NCBI GenBank assembly: GCA_035513345.1
Contig: DATKCF010000092.1
Coordinates: 1 to 7,588 of the forward strand
Source: DATKCF01 sp035513345
Lineage (GTDB): Bacteria > Gemmatimonadota > Gemmatimonadetes > Longimicrobiales > RSA9
Length of the DNA stretch: 7,588 bases
Direction: 5' to 3'
The translations under genes and the position numbers were made by a program. Below, in pieces: positions 1-6,660 of the stretch (the first letter of the stretch is position 1; the number at the start of each line of letters is the position of its first letter). Under the pieces are notes generated by a model. That model searched no databases. It saw only the letters and a list, made by a program, of their open reading frames with translations, and was not told where the DNA came from.

Positions 1-100
1 AAGAATGCGTGGCGGACGCTCGACGGTCGCAGCATGGGATCCCCGTGGTTTGCAGCAGGATAAACGCAGCCGGCCGGCATTTCCTTTCCTATTCGATCGT

Positions 101-121
101 CGATGCAGGGCATCGCTGCAT
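101..121. repeat. two overlapping small inverted repeats
   Basis: CGATGC (101-106) pairs with GCATCG (110-115) across a 3-nt loop. ATGCAG (103-108) pairs with CTGCAT (116-121) across a 7-nt loop. The two hairpins share bases and cannot form together. There is no T-run after them, so they are not a standard intrinsic terminator. Stems this short can arise by chance, and their role is unknown. Confidence 0.35.
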
Positions 122-226
122 AGTTTCGCGGCGCAAGCGCCCCATCGAGCATGAACAATTCTTAAGCCGCGCAGTCGGAGCCGAAATTCGCAAAGAAATG
201 TCACGGCCCGGCTCGCAGAATGATTT

Positions 227-250
227 CGGCGGCGCCGGCCGGCGCCGCCG
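227..250. repeat. perfect 24-bp G/C-only palindrome in the receptor 5' leader
   Basis: The half-site CGGCGGCGCCGG (227-238) is followed directly by its exact reverse complement (239-250). As RNA it would fold into a 10-bp all-GC stem (227-236 with 241-250) closed by a GGCC tetraloop. Symmetry stops at the flanking T226/G251. It ends 15 nt before the Shine-Dalgarno and 28 nt before the receptor ATG. It could act as an operator for a dimeric regulator or as a leader stem-loop affecting translation or mRNA stability. No T-tract follows, so it is not a classic terminator. The symmetry is read directly; the function is inferred. Confidence 0.6.
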
Positions 251-265
251 GACTACGGTTCCGTT

Positions 266-271
266 AGGGGG
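266..271 (+). promoter_or_regulatory. Shine-Dalgarno of the TonB-dependent receptor
   Basis: AGGGGG lies 7 nt before the ATG at 279. This purine run fixes the start at 279 rather than at the earlier in-frame ATG at position 9, and the protein that follows begins with a credible signal peptide. Confidence 0.75.
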
Positions 272-278
272 AACGACA

Positions 279-3200
279 ATGAACAGCTCGTCGCGGCGTG
301 TTTACTTCGAGTCCCTGCGGGTCAAACCCCTGCGCCGGTTCGTCGCGCTGGCGCTCGGCACCGGTGCCCTGTCTACGCTGTTGCCCGTCCCGGGCCACGC
401 GCAATCGGGTGCCCAGATCGACGAAGTCGTCGTCACGGGATCGCGCATCCGGCGCGAGGGCTCGGCGACCGAAACGACCGCGCCCGTACTCGTGATCGAC
501 CAGAGGCAGCTCGTGGACCGCGGCTTCGTCCAGGTGGGACAGATACTCAACGAAACGACTTCCGTCGTTCCGAGCCGGCCGCTGACGCCGTTCAACGGCT
601 CGAGCAGCGGCGGAGGCGAGCAGGTACCGGCACTGTTCGGGCTCGGCGCCGGCCGGACCCTGACGCTGGTCAATGGCCGGCGCTTCGTCAGCACGGCGAG
701 CGGGTTTGGCATTCCCGGCGTGCTGTCCGGTGCCACCAACGACAGCGTCGTCGACACCAACATCATCCCGACCGGGCTGTTGCAGCGCGTCGAGATCGTC
801 CAGGGTGGCGGCGCCGCCGTGTATGGATCCGACGCCATGGGCGGCGTCATCAACTACGTGCTGCGCAACGACTTCGAGGGTCTCGAATTCGACGCCCAGT
901 ACAGCGAGTCTTCGCGCGGCGACTATCCGGTGGCCAATGCGCGCCTCACCTGGGGCACGCGTTTTGCGGAGCGTGGCAATGTCGCGATCAACGTCGAGTG
1001 GTCGGAGTCCGATCCTCTCTTCAACCACGAGCGCAGGGAGTCGAATCGCGCACGGCTGACCATGGCGAACCCCGCCGACACCGGTCCCGATGATGGAATC
1101 TCCTCACTGGTGCCGGTCTTCGATGCGCGCTTCTGGGAGTTCAATTACAACGGCGTGCTGTTCGCCCCGCCGAGTCCGGTGGCGTTCCCGGACCGCGCCT
1201 TCATCACGATCGATGGCGTGCCCTTCAACCAGTTCACCGGAACCGGCACGCCGGCCCAGTTCGACAACGCGGGCACCGCACTCGTCGCCTTCAATCCCGG
1301 CGCGTTCCCGAGCGCCGGACCGTCGATTCCGTTCGCCTCGGGCGGCGATGGCTTGACGTTCCGCGACCTGGGTGCGCTTTATTCCGGCGTGGAACGGGCG
1401 AGCGGCAACCTCATAGGCCACTACGACCTCAGCGATCGGGTGCAACTGTCCACCGAGCTGCTCTACTCGCGAGTGGCCGGCGAGGACCCGATGGCCGGCC
1501 AGGCGTCGAATACCATCCTGAACAGCGCAGCCAGTGGATCCGGCGCGATCCCGATAGCGGCGGCGAATCCGTTCCTGAGCGACGCCGCGCGCACGACGAT
1601 CGTCGACTTCCTGAACGGCAACCCGCAGCTGTTCGGCCCGAACTCGGGGTTCGCCTGGGCGGCAGGCGCGCCGATCCCGGTCACGCTGTCGAAATTCTGG
1701 CCGGACCTGCTGCATAGCCGCACCGGCACCCGCGAGCTCGACACCTACCGCGGCGTCCTCGCCCTCGAAGGTCAGTTCGCGCGGGCCGAGCGCGAGTTCT
1801 ATTGGAGCTTGTCGGGGAGCTATGCCCGCACCGACGGCAACGTGCGCAGCTGGGGCATCTGGCAAAGCCGATACCTTAACGCGATCGATGCCCGGCCCGA
1901 TGGCGGCGGCAATCCCGCCTGCGGCATCAACGTGGATGCCGACCCGGGCAACGATGATCCGGACTGCACGCCGATCAACCCCTTCGGCGTCGGCAACGTC
2001 AGCCAGGAAGCGCGCGACTACGTCAATGCGCAGTTCGGCCAGGACTTCGAGAATACGCAACGGGACTACCTGGCGACGCTCGGCGGGTCGCTGTTCTCGA
2101 TTCCGGGCGGCGACGTCCGCTTCAGCCTGGCCTACGAACGGCGATCGGAACAGGCATCCTTCAGGCCGACCGAAGCCTCCGGTCTGGGAATCGGGCGCGC
2201 GGGGGTTCCCACTGTGGATCAGTACGGCAAGTACCGGACCAACGAGTACTCGCTCGAACTGGCCGTGCCGATCTTCGGCGGCGATTTCACGCTGCCCGGC
2301 GTGCGGGAACTTGAATTCACCGGCGCATTCCGGACGGTCGACAACTCGATTGCCGGCACCGAGGACGTCTGGAACGCGGGATTGCGCTGGAACATCGTTC
2401 CCGACCTGACGCTGCGCGGCTCGCGCAGCCGCAATTTCCGCGCGCCCAACCTGGCGCAGCTGTTCTCTCCGGTGACCGCGGGGCTGGAAGCGATCGCCCA
2501 GGATCCCTGCGACGCCGACCGCATCAACCTCGGTCCGAATCCTGAGGTGCGGCGCGCCAACTGCGAGGCGCTGTTCGCGGCGAACCCGGGCTACGGGCCG
2601 CTGGAGACGTTCCAGGATCCGTCGGAGAACTTCCCGATAGCCACCATTACGCGGGGCGGAAACCCGGACCTGCGCAATGAGCTCTCCGACACCTGGACTT
2701 ACGGCATCGTGCTGCAGCCGCGATTCGCCGAGGGACTGACGATCGTCGCGGATCGCATCGAAGTGGATCTCGAGGACGGCCTGTCGTTCTTCACGCCGCA
2801 GAACTTCCTGGCGACCTGCTTCGACAGCTCGCCGCAGCCGGCGGATATCTGCGCCGTCACGACACGCAACGATGTCGGGCACGTGATCGCGAGCTCCGCC
2901 CTGACCTTCAACGCGGGTTCCATCCGCTTCCGCGGCGAGACCTACGGCGTCAGTTATCAGTTGCCCGCAGCCGGCGGCAACCTGGCGCTGAACGCCGAAG
3001 CGACCCACGTTGCGCTGCTCGAGACATCGGTGACAGGCGTCGACTTGAACCGCACCGATGGCAGCGCAGCGCAGCCCGACTGGCGCGGGCGCTTCGACGC
3101 GCGCTGGGACCGCGGGCCGCTGCGTCTTGCCTATACATTGAGCTGGCTGCCCAGCACGCGGGTCACGCGCGAGGCCACGATCGAGAACAACCCGGACCCG

Positions 3201-3374
3201 GTGCTGAGCGCCAACTACCGGCACAGCATCTCGGCGCAGTACGAGTTCTCGGAGCAGTTCTCGCTGCGTGCAGGCGTTGACAACTTCACGGACGAGGGCC
3301 CGTCCTACCCGACCCTTTACTACGGCGACATCCTGGGCCGCCAGTATTTCGTGGCGGCGAGAGTGAGGCTGTAG
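279..3374 (+). CDS. TonB-dependent outer-membrane receptor
   Basis: A 1031-residue outer-membrane gated channel that would import a scarce substrate using energy from TonB-ExbB-ExbD. Residues 1-41 form a signal peptide: an Arg/Lys-containing start, a hydrophobic stretch FVALALGTGALSTLL, and likely cleavage after PVPGHA. A TonB-box-like segment IDEVVVTGSRI spans 47-57. The plug domain runs to about 200 and includes LTLVNGRR near 127-134 and VYGSDAMGGVINYVLR at 181-196. The remainder is a 22-strand-type barrel with the family motifs NFRAPN (719-724) and GVDNFTDE (999-1006). The chain ends in Leu after an alternating aromatic/hydrophobic last strand, where Phe is more usual. There are exactly six cysteines, in three close pairs (548/563, 744/762, 847/858), probably disulfides in surface loops. 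The substrate cannot be read from sequence; annotation as an iron-siderophore receptor would be a guess. The neighbouring amino-acid enzymes favour a peptide-like or amino-acid-derived ligand (inference). Confidence 0.95.
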   Translation: MNSSSRRVYFESLRVKPLRRFVALALGTGALSTLLPVPGHAQSGAQIDEVVVTGSRIRREGSATETTAPVLVIDQRQLVDRGFVQVGQILNETTSVVPSRPLTPFNGSSSGGGEQVPALFGLGAGRTLTLVNGRRFVSTASGFGIPGVLSGATNDSVVDTNIIPTGLLQRVEIVQGGGAAVYGSDAMGGVINYVLRNDFEGLEFDAQYSESSRGDYPVANARLTWGTRFAERGNVAINVEWSESDPLFNHERRESNRARLTMANPADTGPDDGISSLVPVFDARFWEFNYNGVLFAPPSPVAFPDRAFITIDGVPFNQFTGTGTPAQFDNAGTALVAFNPGAFPSAGPSIPFASGGDGLTFRDLGALYSGVERASGNLIGHYDLSDRVQLSTELLYSRVAGEDPMAGQASNTILNSAASGSGAIPIAAANPFLSDAARTTIVDFLNGNPQLFGPNSGFAWAAGAPIPVTLSKFWPDLLHSRTGTRELDTYRGVLALEGQFARAEREFYWSLSGSYARTDGNVRSWGIWQSRYLNAIDARPDGGGNPACGINVDADPGNDDPDCTPINPFGVGNVSQEARDYVNAQFGQDFENTQRDYLATLGGSLFSIPGGDVRFSLAYERRSEQASFRPTEASGLGIGRAGVPTVDQYGKYRTNEYSLELAVPIFGGDFTLPGVRELEFTGAFRTVDNSIAGTEDVWNAGLRWNIVPDLTLRGSRSRNFRAPNLAQLFSPVTAGLEAIAQDPCDADRINLGPNPEVRRANCEALFAANPGYGPLETFQDPSENFPIATITRGGNPDLRNELSDTWTYGIVLQPRFAEGLTIVADRIEVDLEDGLSFFTPQNFLATCFDSSPQPADICAVTTRNDVGHVIASSALTFNAGSIRFRGETYGVSYQLPAAGGNLALNAEATHVALLETSVTGVDLNRTDGSAAQPDWRGRFDARWDRGPLRLAYTLSWLPSTRVTREATIENNPDPVLSANYRHSISAQYEFSEQFSLRAGVDNFTDEGPSYPTLYYGDILGRQYFVAARVRL

Positions 3375-3437
3375 CCGGGGCAGGTAGCGAGTTTCGTGCG
3401 CGCGGCGGCCACGCGCTGCGACGAGATGGCGTGCCAC

Positions 3438-3441
3438 AGGA
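3438..3441 (+). promoter_or_regulatory. Shine-Dalgarno that decides the aminotransferase start
   Basis: AGGA sits 7 nt before the ATG at 3449, and the purine run AGGGAG continues right up to that ATG. The alternative in-frame GTG at 3431 has only a weak GAG upstream. The ATG at 3449 is therefore preferred; using the GTG would add six residues. Confidence 0.55.
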
Positions 3442-3448
3442 CAGGGAG

Positions 3449-4627
3449 ATGCGTCGGTTGCAGACGAAAGCTGAATCACCGCGGACCAGCGCCTCCCCGT
3501 TCGAGCAGACCGCCTACTCGGCCTGGTACCGGGAGCTGTTCGAGCAGTTGCGGGGCGGCGCGCAAGGCAAGCTGCTGTTCGACAGCACCATCGCGGAACC
3601 TTCGCAACTCCTGTTCGCGAGTTCGCTCCGCGCCCTCAACGGCGGTGGCGAGCGGATCCGCAGCACCTTCGGCTGGGGCAGCCCGCTGCTGATCGACTCG
3701 ATCGCGCGTCGCTATGGCGTGCCGCCGGAACACATCCTGACGACGACCGGTTGCACCAGCGCCCTGTCGCACGTTTACAGCGCGTTCCTCGAACCGGGCA
3801 CCCGCGTCCTGATCGAGCGACCTTACTTCGACCTGCTGCCGCGGCTCGCGCAGATCCGCGGCGCGACGGTAGATTTCGTCGACCGCGACCCGGACGACGG
3901 CACCCTGGATCCCGCGCGGCTGGAGGCTGCGCTGTATCCGGACACGCGCCTCGTCGTGCTGACCAACCTCCACAATCCCTCGGGCGCTTTCCTCGACGAC
4001 GCGGCGCTGCGGAGGATCGCCGCCGTCGTCAGCCGGCACGGCATTCCGGTCGTCGTGGACGAGGTGTACGGCGATTTCGTGCCGCGCTCCCGGCGCAGCG
4101 GTCCGGCTGCGAAACTCGATCCCTGCTTCATCAGCATCAACAGCCTGACCAAGGTCTACGGCCTGCATGCGCTCAAGTGCGGCTGGATCATCGCGGCAGA
4201 GCCTGCGCTCGGGCGCATCCGCCGGGTGTACGCGGAACTCGAGTCCGGCTCGTCGAAGATCACGCACGGCATCGCCTCGCTGATTCTCGATGAGCTGGAA
4301 CCGTACGAGGCATACTGGCAGGGCATGCTTGCCGGCAACCGGCCGCTGGTGCTCGAGATGGCGGAGCGGCTGCGCGGCGAGGGATTGATCGAGGGCTCGG
4401 TGCCGGAGTTCGGCTGCATGTACTTCCCGCGGCTTACTGGAATCCGCGACACGCGGCGCTTTGCCGCCTGGGCCTGGCAACGTTCGCGCCTCGGCATCGC
4501 TCCCGGCGGATTCTTCGGCGCGCCCGGCTACATCCGTATCGGCTACGGCCAGCCGCGCGACGAACTCGCGGCAGGACTGGAAGACCTTGCAGCCTGCCTG
4601 CGCCAGTACCCGGGCGACGGCGCATGA
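3449..4627 (+). CDS. PLP-dependent aminotransferase, class I/II (fold type I)
   Basis: A cytoplasmic 392-residue enzyme with no signal peptide, of usual length for aspartate-aminotransferase-like proteins. It would transfer an amino group between an amino acid and a 2-oxo acid. Visible motifs, numbered from the ATG: TTTGCTSA (98-105) at the cofactor-phosphate loop; NLHNPSG (173-179) with Asn176 near the PLP ring; DEVYGDF (204-210), where Asp204 should bind the pyridine nitrogen and Tyr207 the 3'-hydroxyl; SLTK (232-235) with Schiff-base Lys235; and GYIRIGYG (360-367) with Arg363 as the likely substrate-carboxylate clamp. Position 243, eight residues after the catalytic lysine, is normally a phosphate-binding Arg but is Lys here (LKCGW instead of the common LRxGW). 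The amino donor is not predictable from these motifs. The gene starts 74 nt after the receptor with no convincing terminator between, and overlaps the next gene by 4 nt, so it is probably part of one operon. Confidence 0.93.
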   Translation: MRRLQTKAESPRTSASPFEQTAYSAWYRELFEQLRGGAQGKLLFDSTIAEPSQLLFASSLRALNGGGERIRSTFGWGSPLLIDSIARRYGVPPEHILTTTGCTSALSHVYSAFLEPGTRVLIERPYFDLLPRLAQIRGATVDFVDRDPDDGTLDPARLEAALYPDTRLVVLTNLHNPSGAFLDDAALRRIAAVVSRHGIPVVVDEVYGDFVPRSRRSGPAAKLDPCFISINSLTKVYGLHALKCGWIIAAEPALGRIRRVYAELESGSSKITHGIASLILDELEPYEAYWQGMLAGNRPLVLEMAERLRGEGLIEGSVPEFGCMYFPRLTGIRDTRRFAAWAWQRSRLGIAPGGFFGAPGYIRIGYGQPRDELAAGLEDLAACLRQYPGDGA

Positions 4628-6660
4628 ATTTCGTGCGCGCGACTTTTGCGGCCGCCGCTGCGCTCCTGGCGGCTGCGCTCGCGGTGCCGGCTGCCGCTGC
4701 AGCGACGGTCGAACGCTATGACGTGATCGCTTCAGGCGAAAAGATCGGCTCGCTGATCGCGAGCGTGGACGGCGACACCGTCCTGATTGACTACGACGTC
4801 AGCAACAACGGGCGGGGCCCGAAGCTCGCCGAGCGGATCAGACTGCGGGACGGCATTCCCGTCCGCTGGAGCATCGACGGCAACACGACCTTCGGCGCCG
4901 CGGTGCGCGAACGCTACGCCTGGGACGACGGAACCGCGACCTGGGAAAGCCAGGCGGACTCCGGCAGCATCCCGGCCACACTGCCGCGCCCCTACATCCC
5001 CAACGACGCGAGTCCCTGGAGCATCGGGCTGCACGCGCGGGCATTGTTGCGTTCGCCCGGCGGCACGCTGGACGTCGTGCCGTCCGGCCGAATCCAGATG
5101 GAGTTGCTGGAGGAGTTTGAACTGGCCGGCACGCCGGTCGCGGCTTACATGCTGGGCGGCCTCAGCCTGACGCCGGACATCGTGCTGCTCGACCGGCAGG
5201 GCGATTTGTTTGCCTACCTGGGTTCGCTCTCCTCGCTCGTCTTGCGCGAAGGGCTTGGGTCGCACGCCGAGGAACTGCTGACCATCGGGCGCCGCTTGCA
5301 GGCGGCACAGCTCGAGCGCATTCAGCAGCGGGTCGTGCGCCGCTTCGATAAACCCATCCGTATCCGCAATGTACGCGTCTTCGATCCGCTGTCCGGGAAA
5401 ATCGGCGAACCGGTTACCGTCGTCGTGTACGGTAATCGCATCGCCAGCATCCGGCCGGCGATGCCGGACGATGACGACGCGGGCGTCTCGATCGATGGCG
5501 GCGGCGGAACGCTGATCCCGGGACTGCACGACATGCACAGCCACCTCTCGGGCTGGTCCGCTCTCCTTTATCTCGCCGCGGGCGTCACGACGGTGCGCGA
5601 CCTCGGCAACGACAACACGCGCCTCCTCGACCTGACGCGACGCATCGAGACGGGCCAGCTCGCCGGTCCGCGCACCGTGCGCGCTGGCCTGCTGGAGGGC
5701 CGCAGCGAGCACTCCGTGCGCACCGGGGTCATCGCCGAGTCGCTTGAAGACGCGTTGGCGCAGGTTCGCTGGTATGCCGACCGCGGCTACCGGCAGATCA
5801 AGATCTATAACTCCATGAACCCGGACTGGGTCCGGCCGATTGCCGCCGAAGCGCATCGCCTGGGACTTCGCGTCAGCGGGCACGTGCCGGCGTTCATGTC
5901 GCCCGATCGCGCGATCGAGGACGGCTATGACGAGATCAATCACATCAACCAGCTGATGCTCGGCTGGCTCCTGACGCCCGACGAGGACACGCGCACGACG
6001 CTGCGGCTGACCGCGCTCGGCGAGCGCGGATACACGCTCGATCTGTCCGGTGAGCGCGTGCTGCGCACGCTCGAGCTGCTCCGCAGCCGTGGCGTCGCGC
6101 TCGATACCACGGCCGTGATTCTCGAGCGGCTGATGCTGAGCCGCGCGGGCCGCGTCACGCCCGCCGATGCGCCTTACTTCGACCACGTGCCGGTCGGATA
6201 CCAGCGCAGCCGCAAGCGTTCGTTCGTGGCATTCGAGTCGCCCGCGCAGGACCAGGCCTATGTCGATTCATTCGCGCGGCTGATGGAGGTCATCGGCCTG
6301 CTGCATCGCGAGGGCATCCGGCTGCTGCCGGGCACCGACGACGGCACCGGCTTCACGGTTCATCGCGAGCTCGAACTCTACGTCCAGGCCGGCATTCCCC
6401 CGGCCGAGGTGCTGCGCATGGCCACGCTCGACTGTGCGCGCTATCTCGGGCAGGACGGGGAGCGCGGCTCGATCGAACCCGGCAAGCTGGCCGATTTCGT
6501 GCTGATCGATGGCGACCCCGTGCGCGACATCAGCGCCGTGCGCCGTGCGCGTATGGTCGTCAAGGACGGCGCGATCTATTTTCCTTCCGAGCTGTACGAG
6601 GTCGTGGGCGTCCGGCCCTTCGCGACGCCGCCTGTCATCCAAGACGACACTGATGGCTGA
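4624..6660 (+). CDS. exported metal-dependent amidohydrolase, imidazolonepropionase/prolidase-like, with extra N-terminal domain
   Basis: A 678-residue protein that starts inside the aminotransferase stop (ATGA at 4624-4627), so it is probably translated by coupling; only a weak purine run precedes it. Residues 1-27 are an Ala-rich signal peptide ending in PAAAAA, placing the enzyme in the periplasm or outside. Residues about 28-243 form an additional, mostly beta-predicted domain I cannot assign with certainty. The amidohydrolase part begins near 245 (IRIRNVRVFDPLSG). Its binuclear metal site is complete: HxH in HDMHSH (His305, His307), the bridging Lys393 (IKIYNS) expected to be carboxylated, His420 (SGHVP), His440 (EINHIN) and Asp572 (LPGTDDG). 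A typical C-terminal block EPGKLADFVLIDGDP lies at 618-632. Characterised members of this group (COG1228) include prolidases and carboxypeptidases that cut dipeptides; others cut lactam or imide rings. Hydrolysis of a peptide or N-acyl amino acid delivered by the receptor is the best guess. The exact substrate is unknown. Confidence 0.92.
   Translation: MNFVRATFAAAAALLAAALAVPAAAAATVERYDVIASGEKIGSLIASVDGDTVLIDYDVSNNGRGPKLAERIRLRDGIPVRWSIDGNTTFGAAVRERYAWDDGTATWESQADSGSIPATLPRPYIPNDASPWSIGLHARALLRSPGGTLDVVPSGRIQMELLEEFELAGTPVAAYMLGGLSLTPDIVLLDRQGDLFAYLGSLSSLVLREGLGSHAEELLTIGRRLQAAQLERIQQRVVRRFDKPIRIRNVRVFDPLSGKIGEPVTVVVYGNRIASIRPAMPDDDDAGVSIDGGGGTLIPGLHDMHSHLSGWSALLYLAAGVTTVRDLGNDNTRLLDLTRRIETGQLAGPRTVRAGLLEGRSEHSVRTGVIAESLEDALAQVRWYADRGYRQIKIYNSMNPDWVRPIAAEAHRLGLRVSGHVPAFMSPDRAIEDGYDEINHINQLMLGWLLTPDEDTRTTLRLTALGERGYTLDLSGERVLRTLELLRSRGVALDTTAVILERLMLSRAGRVTPADAPYFDHVPVGYQRSRKRSFVAFESPAQDQAYVDSFARLMEVIGLLHREGIRLLPGTDDGTGFTVHRELELYVQAGIPPAEVLRMATLDCARYLGQDGERGSIEPGKLADFVLIDGDPVRDISAVRRARMVVKDGAIYFPSELYEVVGVRPFATPPVIQDDTDG

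Larger units (their letters stand above)
1..278. other. non-coding leader upstream of the receptor gene
   Basis: No complete gene is supported here. In frame 1 a short stretch ends in TAA at 61-63 (reading ...LDGRSMGSPWFAAG). It could be the C-terminal tail of an upstream gene, but 20 codons are too few to tell. The frame of the receptor is open from position 9, yet the 90 codons before 279 are rich in Arg and Gly, show no family resemblance, and would bury the signal peptide. They are treated as untranslated. The leader holds small inverted repeats (69-78 and 101-121), a locally AT-richer patch around 150-205 where a promoter might lie, and the palindrome at 227-250. No -35/-10 pair with good match and spacing was found, so no promoter is called. 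Confidence 0.6.

Noticed and set aside
69..78. GCCGGCCGGC palindrome followed by a pyrimidine-rich stretch, terminator-like after a TAA at 61
   Set aside because: With a minimal loop only three base pairs can form, and the following tract is mixed C/T. Too weak to call a terminator.
212..226. possible Fur-like site around AATGATTT
   Set aside because: Only half of the 19-bp consensus is approximated and there is no matching inverted half, so iron regulation is not supported.
9..278. N-terminal extension of the receptor reading frame by 90 codons
   Set aside because: It lacks a ribosome-binding site as good as the AGGGGG before 279, would place the signal peptide internally, and translates to an Arg/Gly-rich sequence including the palindrome. 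It is best explained as a frame open by chance in GC-rich DNA.
3375..3448. possible terminator between the receptor and the aminotransferase
   Set aside because: Only a 5-bp GCGCG/CGCGC pairing can be drawn and no T-run follows, so transcription may well continue into the aminotransferase gene.
1104..3479. 791-codon open frame on the minus strand opposite the receptor
   Set aside because: Its translation is Arg/Ala/Gln/Val-rich without domain motifs, and it lies wholly antisense to a convincing receptor. Long antisense open frames are expected in high-GC coding DNA.
4732..6186. 484-codon minus-strand open frame opposite the amidohydrolase
   Set aside because: All metal-ligand motifs lie on the plus strand. 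The antisense product shows shadow-type composition.
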